A DNA stretch of 64,000 nucleotides from Myoxocephalus aenaeus (taxonomy: Eukaryota; Chordata; Actinopteri; Perciformes; Cottidae): positions 1,809,001-1,873,000 of the forward strand of contig JBAMJR010000160.1 of NCBI GenBank assembly GCA_038501785.1, read 5' to 3'. A program made the translations under genes and the position numbers. Of this stretch, positions 40,701 through 49,095 are shown one piece after another. The notes beneath the pieces were generated by a model, which was not told the DNA's origin, made no database searches, and saw only the letters and a list, made by a program, of their open reading frames with translations. Each line of letters starts with the position of its first letter. Within the stretch, counting starts at the first letter, position 1.

Positions 40701-41987
40701 ACTATTTGTGTTTCCTGTATTGACACCAATGATCATAGAGACTAAATATGTTCACACAGCACAGTGACATTATAGCAACTCCACAGGATAAGGTATAAGG
40801 CATTGTTGTAATAGTTGTGTAGTTTGCATGCAGTTATGTGATTTAAAGTCACAGAAAGCCGAAAGTCAGCCAACACAATGTCTTAGTGAGCCATAACAAT
40901 TCTGAACAGGGCCGTAGCCACAGTTCAGAAATTAGTGAGGTCCAGATTTTTTAGGTGAATTGATTATTTGTCATGACGGCAGCAGGTCAGTTGTCTAACA
41001 CACAGTTGCACACAGTCTCTGCCTCTCAGCAAGCATACAAATAACCTGAGAGCACACAGCTTCTCTCAGCTTCTCTGCCTCACGTATTAAGGCTGGGTAG
41101 GATGAACTCTTAAACTAGGTTTAAACCAGGTTTGTCTTTTAATCCAGTTGCACCAAACTTTAAACCTAGTTTAACCTTAGTTTACAATTAATCTTGGGTA
41201 AATCTAACCCTTTGGCAATCTTGTTTAATTTCCATTTAAATCTAGATTAAAATCAAATCTGTTGCACCAGTTATTTTAAACCTAGACTAAACCTGGATTA
41301 GCAGTTATATTTAAACCACCCCTGGACGAGGTTTATCTCCATTTTATTGACAACATGGCTGCATATCTTCGCTGGATGGGGTTAGAGGAAAGAGTTCCTC
41401 GCAGGTAAATTAGAGATAGGTTAAACCCAATTGAATTTTATGACAACAGTGAGTTTTCACAGCGGTATAGATTCACAAAGGAGTCTGTCATATGCATCAA
41501 GCATGGAAGTGAGAGGAATATTGCTGTGCCACCACTTCTCCAGCTCCTAGTAGCTGGAGTTAAACTCCTCCATTAACTTGGTTAGCAACATCTTTTCAAA
41601 TGTTGAAAAGTTTGACCCTCTTTGACGTGCCATAATAGCTAGCTAGAGGGACTGAGTTTATTAGCTGTAGCCGCTGTCATGGTAGGCTATAAACGGTAAC
41701 TAAGGTATCAGTAACGGAATTTTTCCACGGCAACTTAAACTAATTCTGTTTTAACCCTTGTTTAAACTAGTTAAAATCAGGGTTAAAATTAAGATGTGCA
41801 ACACATCTCTGATTAATTATAAACCAGTTTAAACCTAGATGTACAAACCCTAGATTAACTCTAAACCAGGATTAATTTAATCCATGTTGGTGCAACCCAG
41901 CCTAAGTGTTCCAAGTGTCCGTCAGTAAACCAGAGTCCTACCTGAGCTCCAGAGCCACAGAACCACAATCAGCACTCTGACATCCAT
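31661..41987 (-). CDS. Teleost SRCR-Ig transmembrane receptor (CD163/DMBT1-like), nine exons, 682 aa
   Basis: This is a complete gene model: exons 41987-41942, 39089-39045, 38969-38676, 36316-36008, 35490-35188, 35043-34735, 34097-33801, 32604-32275 and 31776-31661. Every internal junction is phase 1, the symmetric phase typical of SRCR domain shuffling. Predicted order: signal peptide (1-15, MDVRVLIVVLWLWSS), a short linker (16-30), five SRCR domains (about 31-128, 129-231, 232-332, 333-435, 436-534), one Ig-like domain (535-644) and one transmembrane helix (about 648-673). Group B SRCR receptors are usually innate pattern-recognition or scavenger receptors on leukocytes or mucosa; that role is inferred from the family. 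Domains 1, 3 and 5 have six cysteines, domain 2 has eight and domain 4 has seven. The cytoplasmic tail is very short (about ten residues) with no visible signalling motif, suggesting an adaptor or a soluble form. Confidence 0.85.
32275..32604 (-). CDS. SRCR receptor exon 8: Ig-like domain
   Basis: Begins DFLVQPNISF. It has the Ig cysteine pair in GSEFTISCSTLP and HRGEYRCAYHLYVFSHN, several NxS/T sites, and ends LLRLTVLG at donor GTAACG. An FcR-like Ig domain in this membrane-proximal place is typical of teleost SRCR receptors of this type. Confidence 0.85.
   Translation of the reverse strand: MFWFSQTSPLLLTPTGFPRPCSTDSRCSWAPSSLSAAPPCRSTQEAHSSSSSPPPTRHRTILCQLSITLPISCFLLPTPPTEGSTAVLITSMFSPTTCHLRASCSVSLS
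33801..34097 (-). CDS. SRCR receptor exon 7: SRCR domain 5 (6 Cys)
   Basis: Begins EPDEVRLVGGSNHCVGGLEL, contains AAVVCRQLDCGSALS and ends LEVTCSG with donor GTAACA. Six cysteines. Confidence 0.9.
34325..34585. repeat. Intronic repeat, arm 1 of an inverted pair
   Basis: Starts CGGTAGCACTTTATAATAAG and runs to ATCATTTGTAAAG. It matches 39645-39895 in reverse complement. It lies in the SRCR intron between exons 6 and 7. Confidence 0.7.
34735..35043 (-). CDS. SRCR receptor exon 6: SRCR domain 4 (7 Cys)
   Basis: Begins ESIRLVNGTSLCSGRLEV and ends VGLTCSG. It is a near copy of exon 4 except at a few sites, including NTSSSG in place of NTCTSG, so the seventh group B cysteine is a serine and its usual partner (C2) is left unpaired. 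Confidence 0.92.
35188..35490 (-). CDS. SRCR receptor exon 5: SRCR domain 3 (6 Cys)
   Basis: Begins EPDILRLVGGSSRCDGELEM, contains ADVMCGQLDCGSAVS and ends LEIKCSG with donor GTAACA. Six cysteines, like domains 1 and 5. Confidence 0.9.
36008..36316 (-). CDS. SRCR receptor exon 4: SRCR domain 2 (8 Cys)
   Basis: Begins DSTRLVNGTSLCSGRLEV, contains DAKVVCRELGCG and FQCGGNESVLLDCG, and ends VGLTCSG. All eight group B cysteines are present. Nearly identical in DNA to exon 6, marking a recent tandem duplication. Confidence 0.93.
36317..38675 (-). other. SRCR gene intron 3
   Basis: A 2.4-kb intron carrying the 17-base-arm hairpin at 36.87-36.90 kb. No extra SRCR exon is visible, so the domain count is not an undercount here. 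Confidence 0.6.
36867..36903. repeat. Hairpin, 17-base arms, 3-base loop
   Basis: AAGTTCATTAACTTCCC, loop CGC, then the exact complement. Inside SRCR intron 3. Confidence 0.95.
38676..38969 (-). CDS. SRCR receptor exon 3: SRCR domain 1 (6 Cys)
   Basis: Begins EITDIRLVGGSGRCSG and ends LGINCSG at donor GTAACA. Contains the SRCR core VWKEVYDHNWDLKLADVVC and LDCG. Six cysteines; the C2 and C7 positions of eight-Cys group B domains are absent. Confidence 0.9.
39045..39089 (-). CDS. SRCR receptor exon 2: 45-base linker
   Basis: A micro-exon between acceptor TTTTTAG and donor GTATAC. It is phase 1 at both ends and encodes FFPGLQTDENDTFK, with an N-glycosylation site (NDT). Small linker exons of this type sit between the signal peptide and first SRCR domain in teleost relatives. 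Confidence 0.7.
39090..41090 (-). other. SRCR gene intron 1, distal part
   Basis: Mostly AT-rich. Contains the inverted partner of the 34.3-kb repeat (39.6-39.9 kb). The stretch 39.9-41.0 kb holds nothing else I can name. The Harbinger-like element at 41.09-41.90 kb occupies the rest of this intron. Confidence 0.5.
39645..39895. repeat. Intronic repeat, arm 2 of an inverted pair
   Basis: Reads CTTTACAAATGATCTTATTA through CTTATTATAAAGTGCTACCG, the reverse complement of the 34.3-kb copy. It lies in SRCR intron 1, so the pair flanks exons 2-6. Confidence 0.7.
41091..41902 (+). mobile_element. PIF/Harbinger element, partial, TAA TSD
   Basis: GGCTGGGT and ACCCAGCC ends are flanked by TAA on both sides (41088-41090, 41903-41905), the Harbinger preference. 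At 41352-41576 are remnants of a HARBI1-like transposase N-terminus (MAAYLRWMGLEERVPRR, then RLNPIEFYDNSEFSQRYRF) with an in-frame stop between them. The element ends 39 bases from the SRCR exon 1 boundary. Confidence 0.8.
41942..41987 (-). CDS. SRCR receptor exon 1: signal peptide
   Basis: The ATG at 41987-41985 starts MDVRVLIVVLWLWSS, a short hydrophobic signal sequence. The exon ends TCA G with donor GTAGGA (phase 1). This start is chosen because it gives a signal peptide in frame with all later SRCR exons. Confidence 0.75.
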
Positions 41988-42013
41988 GTCCACTCAGCGC
42001 GCCGCTCCTTGTG

Positions 42014-42117
42014 TCTTCTTCTTCTTCTTCTTCTTCTTCTTCTTCTTCTTCTTCTTCTTCTTCTTCTTCTTCTTCTTCTTCTTCTTCTTCTTCTTCTTCT
42101 TCTTCTTCTTCTTCTTC
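42014..42117. repeat. TTC/GAA array, about 35 units
   Basis: An uninterrupted trinucleotide array. In the sense of the SRCR gene it is (GAA)n ending 27 bases before the start codon. Open frames across it are artefacts. Confidence 0.97.
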
Positions 42118-42394
42118 GTGTACTGTCTGTCTCTTTATCAGGGCAAGACTCAAGTTCAGCCCTGATGTGTGTTTGTTTTGCAAACTATTTCCTGATCATG
42201 CAATCACAACTTTTTTATTTCGCCTGTTTTCTCTCAGGGCATGACGCTGGGTTGTAATATCAATTAAAAATTCATATTAATACTTAATACTAATATTTTA
42301 CAGGTTGATTAGATTATTGACTATTCTGACTTTTATATAGACAATTGTTTAAGTTCATGGCATTGATGCTTATAATCTTAGACAGGCTTTCTTT

Positions 42395-42552
42395 TTGGAA
42401 AAAGATGCTTCTTGTGGCCAGATGTGTTCAGCGATACTGAAGGTTGCTATGGTTCTACACGTCTCTAACCGGTTCTCCCCAGTCAGCGACACGCCCGCTG
42501 AGAAACCAGCGCTGGTTATCGGCAGCTCCATTCTGAGAAACGTGAAGATAGC
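42395..42552 (+). pseudogene. LINE ORF1 (esterase-like) remnant
   Basis: The plus-strand frame contains VSNRFSPVSDTPAEKPALVI and VIGSSILRNVKI, which I recognise as the start of the SGNH-esterase-like region of ORF1 in fish L2/CR1-type LINEs. The frame then runs into the 24-base minisatellite instead of the rest of the domain. Confidence 0.55.
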
Positions 42553-42554
42553 GG

Positions 42555-42745
42555 AGCCAGGGGCCTCAGTCACATGCATTCCGGGGGCCACAGTCGCATG
42601 CATTCTAGGGGCCACAGTCACATGCATTATGGGGGCCACAGTCGCATGCATTCTGGGGGCCACAGTCACATGCATTCTGGGGGCCACAGTCACATGCATT
42701 CCAGGGGCCACAGTCACATGCATTCTGGGGGCCACAGTCACATAA
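42555..42745 (+). repeat. 24-base minisatellite, 8 copies
   Basis: The CCACAGTC/CCTCAGTC word recurs every 24 bases from 42564 to 42732. The period is a multiple of three, so several frames on both strands stay open; these are artefacts. The unit derives from the adjoining LINE ORF1 remnant. Confidence 0.93.
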
Positions 42746-42951
42746 TTTGTGATTTTTCAGAATAAACTGGATTGAATTGAACCTCAGGGACTGCTGTTTG
42801 TGTCTGCTGTGAACAATGTACTTTTGTTGCTTAGACATAAACTAGTCGTACTTTTGTTGCCTAAAAAGTAGGTTTGTTTGGGGAAAATATCATTTAGTTT
42901 TTCAGCCTTTTCACATTGACACATGGCACGTAGCCATTACGTGATGAATTC

Positions 42952-43225
42952 ATTTCAATTCAATTCAGTTTATGTTATATAGCCCAACATCACAAATACA
43001 AATTTGCCTCAGAGGGTTTTACAATCTGTACCCATAACATCCCTGTCCCGGGACCTCACATCGGATCAGGAAAAACTCCCCCAAATAAAGATAGTAAAAA
43101 CCCTTTCACAGGGAAAAAAGGGAAGAAACCTGAGGGAGAGCAACAGAGGAGGATCCCTCTCCCCGGATGGACAGAAGCAATATATGTCATGTGACCAGAA
43201 TGAATAATGTAACAGAGTTACAGCA
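42952..43225 (-). repeat. Interspersed repeat 3' end, copy 2 (inverted)
   Basis: This is the longest of the three copies. On the plus strand it starts near AATTCAATTCAGTTTATG and includes GTCCCGGGACCTCACATCGG and CCCCGGATGGACAGAAGC. Confidence 0.65.
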
Positions 43226-43830
43226 CATTCAATGAATATGACAGAAATTATTCATATTGACAGTACAAATACAAGCAAACAAACAAACTCCAACTTGAGA
43301 TCAAATAAAGAACAACGACAATAACAATATATAACTAAGCAAACAAAGTAGTTTGTTTGTTTTGTTTCAACTTAATTACAATGTTATGTAACCTGGTAGA
43401 TCATTTTAGTCCCTAATATTTTTATGTTCTAATTGTGATGTAACCAGATCGATAATTTAACAGCAGTTTTACCTTGAGATGCTTGTCATGGGTTATTTCG
43501 GGAAATGCAGACTCCCGATTGGGGAAAGGAAAATAACTCTCACCCTCCTACCAGGAAGAAGATTTGATGTTACGGAGTGAGCGAGCGCTACTTAGATCTG
43601 CCGACACAAGTGATAACGGTTAAAACTGTTAGACGCATTGTGTGCGTTGTGAGACTGCACTTATGTGACGTGAGAGAGGTGATTCAGAGACCTTTTCGCC
43701 AGGAGTTTACAACTTTTGGCAGCGTCTTGGCTAGGTTTTTGAGGTTCCCTGGATAACTTTTCCTTCTGGATATTGAACTCTCCCTGACGAGGGAGATGGC
43801 GAGCCACCACTGAACCCGATCATCTCCTTA

Positions 43831-44351
43831 TGCTACGTTCACACCAAAAGCGTTGTGAATGTTCTAAACGCTTTACTCGCGTGAGTTTACTCACTCGACT
43901 TTATGTGGTTAATTTGCGTCATTCGCTTCATTAGCTTAATTTGCGCCGGAAAGTGGGCGTGGCTTTTCTCTGTGGCTTATTTCCGTTAAAAACAGTTACC
44001 ATTTACGCCATCCACCATGGCAATAAGCTTTATACTTGTTGTGGAAGTCCCACAAATGTCGGAACATCAAACGCCTCCGTGTCTGGGTTCATAATATCAT
44101 CTGTAGCCACACACAGCTCCGACTCCTCCAGGAAGAGCGTCTGAATGACAGCCGCTACCAGCGCTACTTCAGGTTTCAACTCACGCAAATGAGGCAAATG
44201 TTTCGCAACGCGCCATTCGCGCCGCATTATTCATGTCATTCGCACCATTCGTGCCGCCCTTCGAAAATGCGCATTGTTCGCAGCCATTCGCGACTTTGCA
44301 TGCAATCTACACGCAAGAAAAATTCGCAACACTTTTGGTGTGAACGTAGCA
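43831..44351. mobile_element. PIF/Harbinger-type MITE, TTA TSD
   Basis: Inverted ends of about 20 bases (TGCTACGTTCACACCAAAAG and its complement) are flanked by TTA at 43828-43830 and 44352-44354. The interior is rich in ATTCGCG-type words with no recognised transposase. Confidence 0.72.
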
Positions 44352-45636
44352 TTACCAAAACTGTATGGTAATCCTGTGTAGCTTCATGCTATCGATATGA
44401 AAAGTCATATGTTCAAAAATCGGGGTACTTGAGTCACTTCGAGTCATACTTATTGGTTTATGCTAATATTTATTGTGGAATAGTGTCATGAACATGAAAA
44501 ATTGACTTGGCCAGAACGTGCCGTTGTTTTTGCTGTGTCACACCAGTGGCCCTATTTGGACTGGTAGGGCTTGGGAGATCGACGAAGAGGTTTGACGAAG
44601 GGCTGAGCTCTTGGGGGGCTCTGGGGTAAGCAATAAAGCTCACGACTGACTTATTCTTTTGATTTTGGAACTGAAACTGACTATTTGAACGCATTGTGAA
44701 AGAAACAAGGAAGGAACTTGAACTTGAAGGAAATTGATCTTAAAGGAACAATCTGAAGGAACATTGAGACAATTCAGGGATACTTTTATCATTTCAATGG
44801 AAATGTGCTGGGTAATATGTCAATAGGAGCATAGTCAATGTTGTGCAAGATGTCATTTGAAAGTATGCTATTTTTTCTATTTTCACACAGTTCAATATAA
44901 TCTTTGAAATCGTGCGGACACTAAGCGGGTTACATTAACCATGTGTTTCAAACTGTACAAAATATAGAAGTTTCCCTCGACTGAGAGAGCAGTTTATTTG
45001 AATGCAAACATCATTTTGTAGGAGACGGGGTAGATTAGCTTTGCTCTTCTAGTCAGATGTGCAGTTTCCTCTCCATCTTTAATCTCCTCATCGGGCCTCA
45101 CGTGGTTTCCAGGGTTTGACACAGGAAGCTTTCACTGATAATCATGTACGGACATCTTGTTCTTACCATCAATTAAAATGTAGGTCCTGCAGTGGCATTT
45201 ATTACTGGAAGTGGACGGTGCTTCTGCAGAAAAGTGTGATGATGTTTTTACATTCACGGAAGCCTGAAAGGGGAATTTGTTCCCCATTTAAAAGAGGGAT
45301 TTAGTTCAAAATCAGCTTTATTGGCCATGTGTGTTTACACATACATGGAATTTGACTCCGGTTTCACGTAGCTCTTCGTACTTATATACATACACAAAAT
45401 GCATTAAAGACAACAGAGACAAAATGACAATTAAAGACAACAGTAGTCAGAGTAGTGCAAGTAGTGCAGATGGTGGACGTAAACTTTTAATTTGCTGGAC
45501 TTTAAAAACAGAGGAAAATGTTTGTGATTAGAAAGATTTAGGACCTCAGCAATATTTATAAATGTGTCATCATGTTCTCTGATCAACAGTCTCAGGAGTG
45601 TATTTTAAATATCAAACACTTCCCCTCACGTGTCAC

Positions 45637-45720
45637 GGGGTGGTTCAAGGAGTGGACCCAAATGCCGAGGCAACGGTTCAAAAAGTAAATTTATTCGAAC
45701 AAAAAACAAGAAAAGGCTTC
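45637..45720 (-). mobile_element. Related LTR-like 3' end, inverted
   Basis: Read on the minus strand this resembles the end of the 5280-5630 block: an AATAAATTTACTTT-like signal, a GGCATTTGGGTCC stretch and a CCGTGACA end. It appears truncated. Confidence 0.4.
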
Positions 45721-46715
45721 AAAAATACTATATATAAACAGAAAGGTTGACAAGCTTACTCACGCATTGCAGCTGTTAACTTCAATCCATTCAGTTATAA
45801 TAGATATTAAATCCATGTTACCATTATTATGGTGGAAGAGAAACAAATCAAATAATGTATATAATCTTCTAAAACTGCATCATTCTATTTATATGCTATT
45901 CATTCATATCTTCAACAAGTTATTTTCTCCCAAGTATCCTCCGTTACAAACATGTATCACTTTAATTCACGGTACCTCTGATGGTTAAAACATAAAACTG
46001 GGCTATAGTGTGATATGAGACTAGATATCATCTTAGATTTTGGATATCATAATATCCTAAAATAGTGTCTTTTCCTTATTTGAAAGGTTGTATTACAGTA
46101 ATATGATCATTTTCTGAACTCACCAGACTGTTCTGCATATTTTTTACAATCAAAAATCGCATTGTGTAGATTGTGCATTAGTTAACCCTACAATATACAC
46201 AAAAAAAGATATCAAGGTCTTTGGTGGAAAATATTGATTTTATCCATAACGCCTAGTGACACATACAGTATCTGCTGCCCTGTAAAGGAAAGTCAGCAGT
46301 GACCATGGACGACCACAGTCAATAACCAGCTATATAAAGTCTTTATAATTCATTTAGCAAAGTGACTTTGAAAATAATAATACATTTTATCATCAAAAGT
46401 AACACATTGCTGTGTTTAAGTGAAGGTTAAGTGTACAATGCAAGTATATTTCTAAATAAAAAGCAAATGTACATGACAAAACTAAATAGTAACGAGTTTC
46501 ATCAATCAAATGAAATGGGGACTTTTGTACAAAAGTGTATTGTGAAAACAAACAATATCAGTGATAATATAAAACAAAGTGGCAAGAGTTTATTGTATTT
46601 TATAACTGTTTAACGACCCACAATATCATACATTATTATATTTCATATTTTTTTTCAGTGGAGTAAAATCATTTTCAAAGCAAGCATAACCATTTGTATT
46701 AGAAGAAAAAATAAT

Positions 46716-46720
<5 letters not shown>

Positions 46721-46785
<65 letters not shown>
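46721..46785. repeat. TA microsatellite
   Basis: Directly abuts the left end of the DD36E Tc1/mariner element. Confidence 0.95.
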
Positions 46786-46787
<2 letters not shown>

Positions 46788-48006
46788 CTCACCTAAAGGA
46801 TTATTAGGAACACCTGTTCAATTTCTCATTAATGCAATTATCTAATCAACCAATCACATGGCAGTTGCTTCAATGCATTTAGGGGTGTGGTCCTGGTCAA
46901 GACAATCTCCTGAACTCCAAACTGAATGTCAGAATGGGAAAGAAAGGTGATTTAAGCAATTTTGAGCGTGGCATGGTTGTTGGTGCCAGACGGGCCGGTC
47001 TGAGTATTTCACAATCTGCTCAGTTACTGGGATTTTCACACACAACCATTTCTAGGGTTTACAAAGAATGGTGTGAAAAGGGAAAAACATCCAGTATGCG
47101 GCAGTCCTGTGGGCGAAAATGCCTTGTTGATGCTAGAGGTCAGAGGAGAATGGGCCGACTGATTCAAGCTGATAGAAGAGCAACTTTGACTGAAATAACC
47201 ACTCGTTACAACCGAGGTATGCAGCAAAGCATTTGTGAAGCCACAACACGCACAACCTTGAGGCGGATGGGCTACAACAGCAGAAGACCCCACCGGGTAC
47301 CACTCATCTCCACTACAAATAGGAAAAAGAGGCTACAATTTGCAAGAGCTCACCAAAATTGGACAGTTGAAGACTGGAAAAATGTTGCCTGGTCTGATGA
47401 GTCTCGATTTCTGTTGAGACATTCAGATGGTAGAGTCAGAATTTGGCGTAAACAGAATGAGAACATGGATCCATCATGCCTTGTTACCACTGTGCAGGCT
47501 GGTGGTGGTGGTGTAATGGTGTGGGGGATGTTTTCTTGGCACACTTTAGGCCCCTTAGTGCCAATTGGTCATCGTTTAAATGCCACGGCCTACCTGAGCA
47601 TTGTTTCTGACCATGTCCATCCCTTTATGGCCACCATGTACCCATCCTCTGATGGCTACTTCCAGCAGGATAATGCACCATGTCACAAAGCTTGAATCAT
47701 TTCAAATTGGTTTCTTGAACATGACAATGAGTTCACTGTACTAAAATGGCCCCCACAGTCACCAGATCTCAACCCAATAGAGCATCTTTGGGATGTGGTG
47801 GAACGGGAGCTTCGTCCCCTGGATGTGCATCCCACAAATCTCCATCAACTGCAAGATGCTATCCTATCAATATGGGCCAACATTTCTAAAGAATGCTTTC
47901 AGCACCTTGTTGAATCAATGCCACGTAGAATTAAGGCAGTTCTGAAGGCGAAAGGGGGTCAAACACAGTATTAGTATGGTGTTCCTAATAATCCTTTAGG
48001 TGAGTG
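46786..48006 (+). mobile_element. Tc1/mariner element (DD36E class), nearly intact
   Basis: TIRs of at least 27 bases (starting ACTCACCTAAAGGATTATTA) bound 1221 bases, flanked by TA. One transposase frame fills the interior. The element landed in, or at the edge of, a TA microsatellite. Confidence 0.92.
46934..47974 (+). pseudogene. Tc1/mariner transposase with one nonsense codon
   Basis: Would be a 346-codon DNA transposase. It has an N-terminal paired-type helix-turn-helix (SNFERGMVVGARRAGLSISQ), then the catalytic triad: D155 in AWSDESRF, D246 in QQDNAPCH and E283 in PDLNPIEHLWD. Thirty-six positions separate the second D and the E, rather than the 34 of classic Tc1. The only visible lesion is an in-frame TGA at codon 254 (47693-47695), between the second and third catalytic residues. 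No frameshift is seen, so the copy is young but inactive. Confidence 0.9.
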
Positions 48007-48408
48007 TATATATACACACCACATGGGAGGCATAAATAAATGGCCCTTAAAACCAGGAGATATTTCTCCTGCACAATTAATTTGTGTTTTTTTTTAACCA
48101 AATCATAACCTGTACAGAATAATTAAGATCCAAAATTAGAAATGTGTTGATTTTGCCTATGATATTTCTTTGTCATGACAGTCGCAGATCTACTGCCTTA
48201 CTTAGCCGGACTGCATAAAAAGTCATAAAATGCTTAAGTTTATCATTTTATTTTTCCTTTAAGATCAAATCAAATGGACTGAGAATATAAGTGGTTTGGT
48301 TAATTGATTCATACAGAATTTAAAACTTGACATCCTTTCATTGAACATGAGATATTAATAATGTATATATATATTTTTTTTCTTCTTTTAACTGATGTTT
48401 CTGTCGTA

Positions 48409-48925
48409 CTACCGTTCAAAAGTTTGGGGTCACTTAGAAATGTCCTTATTTTTCAAAGAAAAGCACTGTTTTTTTCATTAAATTAATCAGATATACACTA
48501 TACATTGTTAATGTGGTAAATTAGTATTCTAGGTGGAAACGTCTGGTTTTTAATTAAATATCTACATAGGTGTATAGAGGCCCATTTCCAGCAACTATCA
48601 CTCCAGTGTTCTAATGTTACATTGTGTTTGCTAATCGCATAGAAGACTAATGGATGATTAGAAAACCCTTGTGCAATTATGTTAGCACAGCTTAAAACAG
48701 TTATGCTGGTGAGAGAAGCTATAAAACTGTCTTCCTTTGAGCTAGTTGAGTATCGGGAGCATCACATCTGTGGGTTCCATTATACTCTCAAAATGGCCAG
48801 AAAAAGAGAACTTTCATGTGAAACTCACCAGTCTGTTCTTGTTCTTAGAAATGAAGGCTATTCCATGCCAGAAATTGCGAAGAAACTGACAATTTGTCTG
48901 GGTGACCCCAAACTTTTGAACAGTA

Positions 48926-48926
<1 letters not shown>
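48409..48926 (+). mobile_element. Tc1-like element, internally deleted
   Basis: Ends containing GTTCAAAAGTTTGGGGTCAC and its complement bound about 518 bases. At 48793-48887 the plus strand keeps the start of a different Tc1 transposase (MARKRELSCETHQSVLVLRN, then GYSMPEIAKKL); the catalytic part is gone. A GT/TA microsatellite abuts the right end. Confidence 0.85.
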
Positions 48927-48973
<47 letters not shown>

Positions 48974-49095
48974 TTATTTATTATGCCTTATATTTTTAAT
49001 TATGTAATTATTAATTGCTCATATTATATTCTGTCGCAGCTCAACAGTGAGATTACGACACAATACGTTTCTCATGTGACGTCAATACTCACTGA

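Larger units (their letters stand above)
42250..46720. other. Region between the SRCR gene and the Tc1 elements; no functional genes seen
   Basis: Upstream flank of the SRCR gene, then a LINE ORF1 remnant with a derived minisatellite, a LINE/SINE-like 3' repeat on the minus strand (42.95-43.23 kb), a Harbinger-type MITE (43.83-44.35 kb), a LINE-like tail in reverse near 45.3 kb (TCAGCTTTATTGGCC), and an LTR-like end at 45.64-45.72 kb. The stretches 44.4-45.3 and 45.7-46.7 kb are plain AT-rich DNA. Confidence 0.45.

Noticed and set aside
41938..42257. Poly-Glu, poly-Leu and poly-Ser frames
   Set aside because: All are readings of the TTC/GAA array; the real coding exon there is the short signal-peptide exon in another frame.
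42555..42745. CRISPR-like array
   Set aside because: Repeats are directly adjacent with no unique spacers, and the DNA is vertebrate.
42370..42838. Repetitive frames such as TVAPRMHV or CDCGPQNA repeats
   Set aside because: The 24-base period keeps frames open on both strands; this is a minisatellite, not a structural protein.
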